A stretch of DNA of 64,000 nucleotides from the NCBI GenBank assembly GCA_963519845.1, contig CAUQNX010000012.1, positions 62,001-126,000 on the forward strand. The letters run 5' to 3'. This DNA comes from Moellerella sp963519845 (GTDB lineage Bacteria; Pseudomonadota; Gammaproteobacteria; Enterobacterales; Enterobacteriaceae). The notes below the pieces were generated by a model that worked only from the letters and a program-made list of their open reading frames with translations, was not told where the DNA came from and made no database searches. The position numbers and the translations under genes are program-made. This document shows positions 46,897 to 55,345 of the stretch, in pieces; within the stretch, counting starts at the first letter, position 1, and each line of letters starts with the position of its first letter.

Positions 46897-47135
46897 AAGA
46901 GTACTATCTAATCCTATAATTACGGGTAGATTTAGCGCGGGCAAAAACCTGCAAGATAGAGGATGAAGTTGGGTTGGTTCAATGACATCCGATATTTCAG
47001 CCACACCTACCCGCATTGAGCTCCAGCCCACTAGTTCTGAATAGATATCCTTCAGGGGATCACCTCAGAATAATGGCTTATTGCATACCACTCACCAACA
47101 ATAAATTAATCAACCTAATACCCACACTATCGATC

Positions 47136-47327
47136 ATGATAAATTGTCTTCGCTGTTTTCACACCGCCTATACACACAGCTCGCAACAAATCTCGCCCGA
47201 AATTAAAGAACGCTATAACCAATGTCAGAATATTAATTGTGGTGCGACCTTTATTAGCCATGAGACGGTGACAAGATTTATTAGTCAGCCTGAGAGAATA
47301 GATCCGGTTGAACTCCATGCAAAATAG
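47136..47327 (+). CDS. ogr: P2-type late-gene activator Ogr/Delta
   Basis: The 63-residue zinc-finger protein matches the Ogr family: MINCLRC gives the first CxxC, ISPEIKERYNQCQNINCGAT the second Cys pair, followed by FISHETVTRFISQP. In P2 phages it activates late promoters and lies near the right attachment site. Here no tail genes precede it, so it is a prophage remnant. The frame extends upstream, but those residues are unlike Ogr; the ribosome site before the chosen ATG is weak. Confidence 0.8.
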   Translation: MINCLRCFHTAYTHSSQQISPEIKERYNQCQNINCGATFISHETVTRFISQPERIDPVELHAK

Positions 47328-47480
47328 ATCACAGAAAGTGGCATTTGTGATTTAGTTAAGTTTCGTGATGAACATCACATTCGGATATATTGGAAAAGCG
47401 TGAAAAAGCATACTGGTTAAATATCCAGTGTCGCCATTTCTATCGCCACTTTGCCTTTTCGATGACAGATTTTAGATGCA

Positions 47481-47507
47481 AAAAAGCCACCTTGAAGGTG
47501 GCTTTTT
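47481..47507. terminator. Strong terminator downstream of ogr
   Basis: AAAAAGCCACCTT / AAGGTGGCTTTTT pair almost base to base with a minimal loop, giving T-runs on both strands. It can terminate ogr on the plus strand. Confidence 0.8.
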
Positions 47508-47546
47508 CTTTCTCTAACTCACTGATTTAACAGTCAAGTTTTTATA

Positions 47547-47572
47547 TGGTGCCAGGGCGGGACTTGAACTTC
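47547..47572 (-). other. tRNA 3' end fragment, probable attachment site
   Basis: On the minus strand GAAGTTCAAGTCCCGCCCTG then GCACCA is the T-arm, acceptor and CCA end of a tRNA. The 5' part of the tRNA is absent; unrelated AT-rich DNA follows. Integrases of P2-like and other elements recombine in tRNA 3' ends and leave such copies. With ogr just 220 bp away this is best read as an att site. Confidence 0.65.
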
Positions 47573-48279
47573 AAATCTAATTTATTGATACTTAAGAAAT
47601 AAATATTAATAAAAAATAATATGACCCCCAAATAAAAGGCTTAGGTAGGATGTAAATCGATAGAAATATAATTTAGTTAATAACTTACTATCCAATAATT
47701 GGATAGTAATCATAAATAGTATAATAGCAGACAACAATTATTAACTATTATGCTTAACAACATATTATAAGACTCTTTGTATCCTATCAATTTTTATAGT
47801 CGATAGTTCACATTTGAAGCCATAAGCTGCCGCCTTAGCTTCGATTGTACCTTCAGCAGCTTCCAACCCATGTGGCGTAACAGCAGACTTGGGAAAGGCA
47901 GTTAACACATTGAATTTATTATGAATATTTCATATTCAATAATGATTACAGTTATAATAACCGTTATTTTATAAGCTTTTGATTGAACTGTGTTTATTTT
48001 AGTTTTGATAATGGTGTTTTGGACTTATATTAAACTTACATGGAGGAGTATAAGCCTTCTTATAATTTATGATGCGATTCATCATAGTCACTTAGCTACT
48101 TTCTTATACAAAATAAAAGAGTGATATCGCCTACACTCCTCTATCAACTATTATTTCACGGCTAATGAAATAATAAATATCTATACTGATATTTATAAAA
48201 AAATCCGGATATGCTCTGTATCAAATGCACTATAAGTATAGTTTGAATATTTTCGTTTTGACGTAAACGATACTTTAAC
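47573..48279. other. Gap past the attachment site with a coding-like relic
   Basis: About 700 bp, AT-rich. On the minus strand 47908-47765 can be read as a 47-residue frame with natural-looking composition (SAVTPHGLEAAEGTIEAKAA), beginning only with a GTG and no ribosome site. It may be the relic of a phage gene. Nothing else is seen. Confidence 0.3.
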
Positions 48280-49077
48280 TTAATTACCCAATTTATATGC
48301 ATAGTCTCCAACAAGAGATGAAAATAGTTCTAATATCTCTATTTTAGATCTCCCTGCCCCAGCAATTTTTACAAGTGCATCAAACTTTATTTCAATATAC
48401 TTATTTGATCTCGGATTTAATAATATCCCTGATTTCCATTCCTCTATTCCATCTTCAATCGATGATGAAAAACTTAAGAGCCAGTATATTAATAGTTGCC
48501 GATAGTCCGCTGATGAAAAATTTCTACCACTACACTTTACCTCTATCAATGTGCTGCCAATAGCGAAATCACCTTGACCATGCGCTATCCATTGATAACC
48601 AGGTATCAATGGCGACTGTATAATTTCAGCAGTGTGATTTTGACTATGAAAAAAACTTAACGATTTTACTAAATTGTTCGCTGTTTGGTTGGCGATAAAC
48701 AGATCGATATCTGATAATTTTTCAGGTAGAACCGCATCGAAGTACCTAGATTGTCGATTCAAAGCTAATTTCAAGCATTCATCCCAATCAACAAGTCCAC
48801 CATCGAGTATTTGCTCTGCGCGAGCATAAGCAACTTCAAATAACATAGCGGCATTTGTGGACATTTTTAGCAGTAAGCTATTTTCTACATTAGAGCAACC
48901 GGAAATAAATTGAACTTCCCTATTTAGGTGGGAAACTATTGCTGGCAGCAGTTGAGGGAATAATAAATCGCATATGCCGGGAATATCTCTATTTTCCATC
49001 ATCCCCAAATTTAAATGATGCAAGCCATAGCATTCTTTGAACTTCAGGTTTGAAGTTTGGCCATTTATTTCTAGCAT
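48280..49077 (-). CDS. Putative PD-(D/E)xK (RecB-like) nuclease domain protein
   Basis: In this 265-residue protein the segment HGQGDFAIGSTLIEVKCSGR carries Asp and ExK in nuclease spacing, and YRQLLIYWLLS fits the QxxxY-type motif of RecB-like nucleases. The rest is helical and unrecognised. There is no ribosome site at the ATG, and the frame continues upstream in plausible coding sequence to a TAG, so the true start may be non-ATG or lost. An 89-bp overlap with the frame upstream suggests coupling or a frameshift. Its place beside prophage debris makes a phage-defence role possible (inference). Confidence 0.55.
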   Translation of the reverse strand: MLEINGQTSNLKFKECYGLHHLNLGMMENRDIPGICDLLFPQLLPAIVSHLNREVQFISGCSNVENSLLLKMSTNAAMLFEVAYARAEQILDGGLVDWDECLKLALNRQSRYFDAVLPEKLSDIDLFIANQTANNLVKSLSFFHSQNHTAEIIQSPLIPGYQWIAHGQGDFAIGSTLIEVKCSGRNFSSADYRQLLIYWLLSFSSSIEDGIEEWKSGILLNPRSNKYIEIKFDALVKIAGAGRSKIEILELFSSLVGDYAYKLGN

Positions 49078-49222
49078 GGATAAAAGAGGGTCTATCTTGC
49101 CAATTTCTGATACATTCTAAACATGCTCTCTTGATAATAAGTCTAGTTGGTCTGATGCAGAATACAAGTCTTACTTGATACAAATAATTAAGGTGGCCGT
49201 AAGTAATACGTTTATTAAACAT
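48989..49222 (-). CDS. Hypothetical small protein overlapping the nuclease-like gene
   Basis: The 77 residues are basic and rich in Trp and Arg (CLECIRNWQDRPSFIHARNK). The last 89 bp overlap the start of the next gene in another frame. Either it is a real upstream partner or it and the next ORF are pieces of one gene split by a frameshift. No ribosome site is evident. Confidence 0.35.
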   Translation of the reverse strand: MFNKRITYGHLNYLYQVRLVFCIRPTRLIIKRACLECIRNWQDRPSFIHARNKWPNFKPEVQRMLWLASFKFGDDGK

Positions 49223-49245
49223 GGCTATAATGCAGAAAAAAACAT

Positions 49246-49485
49246 ATGACTTATATAAGTAATGTGTTCAATACTGTAAGTAGTAAAATAATATCTATTT
49301 CTGATGATAGTTCATGTGAAGAAAAATTTGCATTATTTATTTACAATGTAATTCACCCTAATATTCACCCTGTTTTATTTCCTGATTTCATTTTTAAATT
49401 AGCGACTGATTTTGCTTCTGGACATTTTTTGAATATCAATATTATTAATGAACATTTAGATTTTTTCTACCGTGGGAAATGTTAA
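49246..49485 (+). CDS. Hypothetical protein, 79 residues
   Basis: A small protein divergent from the 48989-49222 frame, with no signal peptide and a mix of aromatic and acidic residues (HPVLFPDFIFKLATDFASGH). The ribosome site is weak (AGAAAAAA). I recognise no family; it could be a remnant. Confidence 0.35.
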   Translation: MTYISNVFNTVSSKIISISDDSSCEEKFALFIYNVIHPNIHPVLFPDFIFKLATDFASGHFLNINIINEHLDFFYRGKC

Positions 49486-49591
49486 ACCATAGCAATGATT
49501 ATTACTTAGTTAATATTACTCAATAATGTATACCCTAGATGATGTGTCTACTAATAATATGATTGAACTATATCGTTAAAAACAGAATTTG

Positions 49592-49675
49592 AAATAATAG
49601 CCGAAAATAATCTCTTATCTTTGGCTATCTACTATTTTTTTATTCTTATTCTTTTTTAATAAATACGCATCTATC
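49592..49675 (+). repeat. Direct repeat A with hairpin
   Basis: This stretch of about 80 bp (ATAGCCGAAAATAATCTCTT, then ATCTTTGGCTAT and a T-rich tail) recurs with few changes at 62435-62520. ATAGCC / GGCTAT forms a hairpin with T-rich DNA after it, so each copy may also be a terminator. Confidence 0.7.
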
Positions 49676-49690
49676 TTCCCTTGCCCCCTT

Positions 49691-49717
49691 CCTGCATCTT
49701 GAATGACGTTGGGTATA
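49691..49717. repeat. Left inverted repeat flanking rlmF
   Basis: 27 bp (CCTGCATCTTGAATGACGTT plus GGGTATA) match the inverse of 50990-51016 at 26 of 27 positions. Sequences of this type are common as dispersed repeats in Serratia and Yersinia relatives (recalled, not checked). Confidence 0.75.
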
Positions 49718-49853
49718 AAGGACAGGGCATTCCGGCATAAACTCTGAATGTAGGCTTAATACGCTTTCATCCCGAGCTGTTAGCTGTAACTTGAAAGCTA
49801 TAGTGTATATGGTATCGTACGCGTCAGAAATACCTTTAAGAGAGCCCTTCACG

Positions 49854-50819
49854 GTGGAAAAAAAGAAAACCTTCCTGCAGCAGAAAAGCGGCTTGCACCC
49901 GCGTAACCGTCATCGCTCACGCTATGATTTCCCGGCGCTGATCGCCAGTTGCCCTGCACTGGAGCCGTTCGTCAAGCCGAACGCCTGGGGCGACATCTCG
50001 GTAGATTTTGCCGATCCTGCGGCGGTTAAAATGCTCAACCGTGCGTTGCTGCAACATTTTTATGGCATCAAACACTGGGACATTCCCGCCGATTATCTGT
50101 GCCCACCGATCCCCGGGCGTGCCGACTATTTACACCATCTGGCCGACCTGCTGGCGACCAGCAACGGTGGTGAGATCCCTCGCGGTAAAGGCGTGGCGAT
50201 CCTTGATGTGGGCATTGGCGCCAACTGTATTTATCCGATTATTGGCCTGCGTGAATACGGCTGGCGTTTTACTGGTTCGGAGATTGATCCGGTATCGCTC
50301 AATACGGCCAAAATGATCGTGGAGATGAATCCGACACTGAGAAACGGCGTGCGCCTACGCTTGCAAAAACAACCCGAATTTATTTTGAACGGCATCATCG
50401 GCGTGGCGGAGAAATTTGATGCCACACTGTGTAATCCACCGTTCCACAGCTCTGAACAGGAAGCGCAAGCCAGCACCCGCCGCAAACTGCACAAGCTGGG
50501 TAAAGGCGAGGTAGCTGACACGCCGGTACAGAACTTTGGCGGCAAAAATAAAGAGCTATGGTGTGAAGGCGGTGAAGAAGCCTTTGTGCGTAAAATGGTA
50601 GAGGAGAGCGTTAGCCTGGCGCAAAACTGCCTGTGGTTCACCTCGTTGATTTCTAAAAACACTACCTTGCCTTCGATTTATCACGCGTTGAAGCTGGTGG
50701 GTGCGGCCGAAGTCCGTACCATTGAAATGGCGCAGGGGCAAAAAATCAGTCGCTTCGTGGCCTGGACTTTCCACGACGCACAACAGCAGGTCGCCTGGGC
50801 GACAGAACGCTGGCGTTAA
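49854..50819 (+). CDS. rlmF: 23S rRNA (adenine1618-N6)-methyltransferase
   Basis: The 321-residue protein matches RlmF (YbiN): KSGLHPRNRHRSRYDFP, PPIPGRADYLHHLADLL, an SAM-binding region LDVGIGANCIYPIIG and the catalytic NPPFH motif near residue 190. The enzyme methylates A1618 of 23S rRNA. GTG 49854 is chosen because AAGAGAG lies before it. Base composition is plainly GC-richer than its neighbours and codon use is Serratia-like, and inverted repeats flank it. Acquisition from a GC-richer relative is likely. Confidence 0.92.
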   Translation: MEKKKTFLQQKSGLHPRNRHRSRYDFPALIASCPALEPFVKPNAWGDISVDFADPAAVKMLNRALLQHFYGIKHWDIPADYLCPPIPGRADYLHHLADLLATSNGGEIPRGKGVAILDVGIGANCIYPIIGLREYGWRFTGSEIDPVSLNTAKMIVEMNPTLRNGVRLRLQKQPEFILNGIIGVAEKFDATLCNPPFHSSEQEAQASTRRKLHKLGKGEVADTPVQNFGGKNKELWCEGGEEAFVRKMVEESVSLAQNCLWFTSLISKNTTLPSIYHALKLVGAAEVRTIEMAQGQKISRFVAWTFHDAQQQVAWATERWR

Positions 50820-50827
50820 TTTCCCTA

Positions 50828-50849
50828 GTGCCGGTTATTTAACCGGCAC
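50828..50849 (+). terminator. Hairpin after rlmF
   Basis: A perfect 9-bp stem GTGCCGGTT / AACCGGCAC with a 4-nt loop lies 8 bp after the stop. The T-run is missing, so it may be a weak or imported terminator. Confidence 0.55.
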
Positions 50850-50989
50850 CGATAAAACTTCGCATTTCCCTTTCAATTTCTGCATGTTGCGTTATTCTCA
50901 ATATGTCTTCCAATACTAAAAATCTTAAAAAAGTTATTTATTCAAAATACAATAGTTACCTTACTTAATTGATATTTTAATCCAGTATA

Positions 50990-51016
50990 TATACCCAACG
51001 TCATTCAAGCTGCAGG
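50990..51016. repeat. Right inverted repeat flanking rlmF
   Basis: Inverse partner of 49691-49717 with one mismatch. It continues into GC-rich DNA with a further small inverted repeat (TGCAGG / CCTGCG). Confidence 0.75.
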
Positions 51017-51884
51017 CTGAGCGCAGCCAACGAACCTGCGGTTTGATATATACCGTCCGTTTTAAGCAATAAACTGCCTAGATGTAAGATTCAATAAGCT
51101 GATTTGACCAAATTGAATACATTAACGCCAAACATGGAACAACTAACACATCTTTAAACAACATCCGCTTTTGGCACAGAACCGCCCTCCATATTAAGTA
51201 TAGTTCTGTGCCATAGTAATATATAAGCTAATACCAACAAATTGTTTCCATAGCTGCTATTTACTAAAAGCTATACTTCAACACAATCTCCAAATACTCG
51301 TGCAACCAATCACCATCAGCCAGCTTATGCAAACTAACAAATCCATCGTGCTCTAGCGTACAGATACCGCTGTGCGGGCAGCTTGCGGACTACCTTCCTA
51401 TCAGCTGTTGTTCTCTCGCATTGAGATACAAAGCTTGCTTTATCAACAGCTGATAGTAATTAAAAAGCCCCTAGATAATTAGCAAAGGTGCCTTATGTTT
51501 GCCCCTACGAGCCGCGTAGCAAAGTTACTTTCTCAATTTGAAAAAAGAATTTCTTGCGAAGTACACACCTTGCACAAATATGAGCCGAGAGCGCGTCATA
51601 GAAGCTATTGCAACAGTACATGTGGAGTTGATTCTTTAGGAAAGGAAATGGGCGCTTATCATGCTTGCTGGCAGATGTGATGCCGATACAAGGAGGACTA
51701 CAACTATTAGGGGGTCTTTAACCATAGCCCCCCATTTGTTCCCGAGCACCCTCTTAGACCTTGCTATAACTGGCTTTGCAATGAAAAATCAATTTTAGAA
51801 AAATACGGTAAAATATTATAACACATTGATTTTTAGGTTTTTATTTTCAAAATCAAATTCCTGTCATTCAATCTACCTTCGGCC
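51017..51884. other. Gene-poor stretch with relics
   Basis: About 870 bp. On the minus strand 51360-51264 reads as the C-terminal end of an unrecognised protein (HDGFVSLHKLADGDWLHEYL, ending LKYSF). The frame at 51495-51680 lacks a ribosome site and convincing composition. Several junction-like changes in base composition fit decayed mobile DNA. Confidence 0.4.
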
Positions 51885-52173
51885 TTATTTATTTTCTGGT
51901 TTGCCCAGACGGTTTAATGTATCAATTAGCGTTGTTCTTTTTACACCAAAATTACGGCAAATGGCAGCTTTGGACATCCCTCCTTCCAATGCAATGAGGA
52001 TTGCATCCAATTTTTCTCCCGTGATGGCTAAAGGTCTTCCACCCTCGTTTTCCTCTTCGCTTAGCGGCTTCGAGGCCTGCAATAACACGTTCTTTTACTA
52101 GTGAACGTTCGTATTGTGCCAATGAGCCAAATAAATGGAACAATAGCTCTCCTGGTGGCGTTGTCGTATCCAT
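51885..52173 (-). pseudogene. Serine recombinase (resolvase/invertase) remnant, frameshifted
   Basis: Minus-strand translation gives PPGELLFHLFGSLAQYERSL and VKERVIAGLEAAKRRG, the C-terminal part of the resolvase catalytic domain. The reading frame then shifts to GGRPLAITGEKLDAILIALE and an HTH (MSKAAICRNFGVKRTTLIDT). The N-terminal half with the catalytic Ser is absent; the break abuts the stop of the Sel1 gene. It is a dead fragment of a Tn3-type resolvase or invertase. Confidence 0.85.
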
Positions 52174-52181
52174 CCCTTCGG

Positions 52182-53603
52182 TTATTGTTTATTTTTTTGC
52201 TTTGCTGCTTTTTTAAACCACTCTATTGCAAGTTTCTCACTTTTTTCAACACCTTCACCTTTCTGATACATCATCCCGAGATTATACTGAGCTATTGCGT
52301 CATTTTGTTCTGCCGCTTTCTGAAACCATTCCCGGGCTAATGTATAATCCTGCCGGATTCCCAGTCCTTTTAAATACATAATTGCAAGATTGCATTGTGC
52401 TGATGCATATCCCTGTTCCGCTGCCTTCTGATACCATTCTTTTGCCAAAGCATAACTTTGCCGATCCGCTCCCTCTTGGTACACTAACCCAAGGTAATAC
52501 TGCGCCTTTGCATATTTTTGGTCGGCCGCTTTTTGGATCCATTTAATCGCCAGAGTATTATTTCTATTGACCCCATCACCATTTTTATACATCAAACCAA
52601 GGTTATATTGCGCGATGGCATAGTTTTGTTCAGCCGCTTTTTGCAACAATTCTCTCGCGATTTTGTGATTTTTCTGACTGTTTTTGCCTTGTAAATATAG
52701 AAGCCCGAGATTGCTTTGTGCGGGAGCATATTCTTGTTCAGCGGATTTCTGATACCACACTTTCGACAGATAATTATCTTGTGGGGTGCCTAATCCATTC
52801 TCATATAATAAACCCATATTATATTGTGCGATTGCATTTCCCTGTTCGGCCGCCTTTTGATACCATTTTTTTGCCTGCACATAACTTTGCTGTGTACCTA
52901 AGCCATCCAGGTATATTAAAGCAAGGTTATTTTGCGCGATTACATCGCCTTGTTCTGCGGCACTCTGAAGCCATTTTTTTGCTAGTATATAGTTTTTCTC
53001 GGTACCGATGCCTTCTAAGTACATTACTCCAATCTGACTCTGTGCCTTTGTATTCCCCTGCTCGGCGGATTTTTGAAACCAGTTTTTTGCCAGTACAATA
53101 TTCTTATCAATTCCTTCACCTTTTTCATACATAATTCCGAGATTATACTGAGCCTGAGGGTATCCTTGTTCCGCTGCTTTCTGAAACCACTCTTTTGCCA
53201 AGGTGTAACTTTGCGGGGCTCCCGTGCCTTTCAGATATATTACCCCAAGATTACTTTGCGCTGCTGCATGCCCCTTTTCTGCCGCTTTATGAAAACATGC
53301 TATCGCCTGTGAGTAATCCTGTATTGCACCAGCCCCAGTATAATACATAATTCCGAGTTGATTCTGAGCCTCTGAGTTTTCCTGTTTTGCCGCTTTTTGC
53401 AGCCATTCTGTCGCAAGCGTATCGTTTTTCTCTGTTCCTATACCTTTCAGGTACATAACACTCAAATTAAATTGTTCATCCGCATTTCCCTGTTGCGCCA
53501 GAATTTTTGTCTGCCCAAAACCCCCACTATTTAACTTATTGTTTGAATACGCATAGCTTGTTATTAACAATAAGAAAGAAATCAGAAATAATTTATTTTT
53601 CAT
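52182..53603 (-). CDS. Secreted Sel1-repeat protein, 473 residues
   Basis: A signal peptide (MKNKLFLISFLLLITSYAYS) is followed by about twelve near-identical 36-residue Sel1 repeats (AQYNLGIMYEKGEGI ... AKNWFQKSAEQG), forming one long alpha-solenoid, probably periplasmic or secreted. The high identity between repeats suggests recent internal duplication. AGGA before the ATG sets the start. The stop lies nine bases from the resolvase remnant, so the 3' end may have been shaped by an insertion. Relatives regulate signalling or host interaction. Confidence 0.82.
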   Translation of the reverse strand: MKNKLFLISFLLLITSYAYSNNKLNSGGFGQTKILAQQGNADEQFNLSVMYLKGIGTEKNDTLATEWLQKAAKQENSEAQNQLGIMYYTGAGAIQDYSQAIACFHKAAEKGHAAAQSNLGVIYLKGTGAPQSYTLAKEWFQKAAEQGYPQAQYNLGIMYEKGEGIDKNIVLAKNWFQKSAEQGNTKAQSQIGVMYLEGIGTEKNYILAKKWLQSAAEQGDVIAQNNLALIYLDGLGTQQSYVQAKKWYQKAAEQGNAIAQYNMGLLYENGLGTPQDNYLSKVWYQKSAEQEYAPAQSNLGLLYLQGKNSQKNHKIARELLQKAAEQNYAIAQYNLGLMYKNGDGVNRNNTLAIKWIQKAADQKYAKAQYYLGLVYQEGADRQSYALAKEWYQKAAEQGYASAQCNLAIMYLKGLGIRQDYTLAREWFQKAAEQNDAIAQYNLGMMYQKGEGVEKSEKLAIEWFKKAAKQKNKQ

Positions 53604-53808
53604 ATTAATCCTATCTAATAAACTGCATCTACTTTATTTTTATTAATCGTAACGGCTCTGTTTTCAGATTTTAATTCTCCGCTAAAACGTGATACTCAGC
53701 ATTACAAAATTATTGGAGCTTATTGTCAATGGGGTCTGAAGCCCAACCTAACCAGGCTTAGCTAAATTAACCCGCTGAGAAGCCATGGCCCAATCACCGA
53801 TAGTGGAG

Positions 53809-54018
53809 GGCACTGTTGCAAAGTTTGGATGGCTCCTTATGCTAACCGCTACGGAAGCTTACCTTATGAATGCATTTAAAGGACGTCATTTCCCTGGCAT
53901 TATCATCCTGTGGGCGGTGTGTTGGTACTGTAAGTACGGCATCAATTATCGTGAACTGCTAGAAGTGCTGGCCGAGCGTGGAGTGAATGTTGAACACACC
54001 ACAATCTATCGTTGGGTT
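53809..54018 (+). mobile_element. Truncated IS6-family element, left end
   Basis: The terminal repeat GGCACTGTTGCAAAG begins at 53809. The transposase starts with the ATG at 53866 (MNAFKGRHFPG, WAVCWYCKYGINYRELLEVL, then AERGVNVEHTTIYRW), the N-terminal HTH region of IS6/IS26-type transposases. Similarity stops at about 54018, where CdiA-like sequence begins, so the DDE catalytic domain is lost. Confidence 0.85.
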
Positions 54019-54323
54019 CACTTTACAAAGTGGCGGTTTTGATATCACGGTGGGAGAGCACACACAACTGGGCGGAGCGGTCATTAGCAGCAAGGCCAGT
54101 AAAGACAAAAACAGCCTTGATACCGGCACGATTGGGCTTACAGACATCAAAAATAAAACTGATTACACTGTGGATCAACAAAACGGGGGTTTTAATAGCG
54201 GCGGTGACATTGGCGGGCAGCACATTACTCACCGGCGTCAATAACAAAGGAAAAGACAGTAATACCACCCATTCAGCAGTTGCACAGGGTGACATTATTA
54301 TGCGTGATACGGATAGCGATTAG
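54019..54323 (+). pseudogene. CdiA/filamentous haemagglutinin-type fragment
   Basis: Translation gives LQSGGFDITVGEHTQLGGAV and ISSKASKDKNSLDTGTIGLT, then in another frame TLLTGVNNKGKDSNTTHSAV. These are haemagglutinin-repeat sequences of two-partner secreted CdiA proteins. Both ends and the N- and C-terminal domains are missing and a frameshift occurs near 54215. It is fused directly to the truncated IS6 transposase. Confidence 0.8.
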
Positions 54324-54355
54324 AATATTAGAAAAAGACATCCAACTTCCTAACC

Positions 54356-54463
54356 ATGAACGTAATTTTGAATTGGCTACATCGTGATGAACTCGAATTT
54401 CGAGTGTGGGAGCGATCTGCCTTTATGAATCGATTATTCAATGTGGAGACGGTGTTAGCATGA
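54356..54463 (+). pseudogene. Short coding relic, 35 residues
   Basis: The frame reads MNVILNWLHRDELEFRVWER then SAFMNRLFNVETVLA, with natural composition but no ribosome site. It is probably the end of a lost gene, perhaps from the CDI region; the family is unknown. Confidence 0.25.
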
Positions 54464-54634
54464 AACACAAAATTACCCTTAAGCCCAAAACGCTATAGTT
54501 TATTATTTTCAACAAACCAAAATTAAGAATATTCTGTGATTTATAAAGGCAACTAGTTAACTTCTTTTGTCTCATGTAAGCTATGCAAACAAAAATAAGG
54601 TTAATATGTAAAAATAAAATTAAAGGATAAGTTC

Positions 54635-55072
54635 ATGTCTAATGGTTTAATATCTATAACATTATTTGTATCATTCCTAGCTATATCTGGTTGTACTCAA
54701 AAAAATCGAGATACCATATCCGATATAACTTATGCTCTAACTGGAGTACCTGGAGCAAAACATAAGAATGCGCAAAATAGTGAATATATAGGTGGTGAAA
54801 CCGATGGTCAGCGGAGACTAAGAGAAAGACAAGAACAATTTGAGAAGAAAAGAACTAACTGGTATGGCAAGTCAATTGATGACCTCATTGAATCTTGGGG
54901 TAGCCCTTGGGGAATACACCAAAGAACAGATGGCGGTAAACAGTATACCTGGAAGTATTTGCAATATATGAATAATGGGGCGAATCATACCACGTGCGTA
55001 GATAATTTTACTACCGACAAGAAAGGTATTATTAAGAAATGGACATCTCAAGGTTGTTGGGACCATATTTAA
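54635..55072 (+). CDS. Small outer-membrane-type lipoprotein
   Basis: The 145-residue protein has a lipoprotein signal with lipobox LAISGC (Cys at about 20). After a charged linker comes WYGKSIDDLIESWGSPWG, reminiscent of the SmpA/OmlA-like fold, and two Cys near the C-terminus that may form a disulfide. AAAGGA precedes the ATG. It lies between two inverted IS6-type ends and may be an imported cargo gene. Confidence 0.7.
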   Translation: MSNGLISITLFVSFLAISGCTQKNRDTISDITYALTGVPGAKHKNAQNSEYIGGETDGQRRLRERQEQFEKKRTNWYGKSIDDLIESWGSPWGIHQRTDGGKQYTWKYLQYMNNGANHTTCVDNFTTDKKGIIKKWTSQGCWDHI

Positions 55073-55085
55073 ATTATGATGGTCA

Positions 55086-55183
55086 TTTCAAATGACATCC
55101 TTTAAATGCATTCATAAGGTAAGCTTCCGTAGCGGGCTGGTTAACATAGCATAAGGCTCATCCAAACTTTGAAACAGTGTGCC
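55086..55183 (-). mobile_element. Inverted IS6-family end fragment
   Basis: On the minus strand this repeats the left end of the element at 53809 with several changes: terminal repeat, GGAAGCTTACCTTATGAATG and the first transposase codons (MNAFKG), then stops. It lies opposite in orientation to the first copy. Confidence 0.75.
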
Positions 55184-55345
55184 ATTTTGACACCTGCCAG
55201 TCCGAATTTTTCGAAGAGTCAGCCATTAAATTCCATAGTAGATTTCCGTTTTAACCGAGAAGATCATAAGTGAACAAGAAATTCGCTTTAATTCATCAAT
55301 ATAATCATCATATGTTGGATTTTTGGCGTAAATATTATCCTTCAA

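Noticed and set aside
46981..47042. Coding-like end (TSDISATPTRIELQPTSSE) just before ogr, possible tail of a P2 late gene
   Set aside because: The position fits a P2 tail-gene relic, but I cannot match the sequence to a known protein and upstream frames are broken.
51495..51680. 61-residue plus-strand frame
   Set aside because: No ribosome site, odd composition and no recognisable family; surrounding DNA is relic-like.
52182..53603. Periodic repeats of about 108 bp that could suggest a CRISPR or satellite
   Set aside because: The period equals 36 codons and translates into Sel1 repeats; it is a coding repeat.
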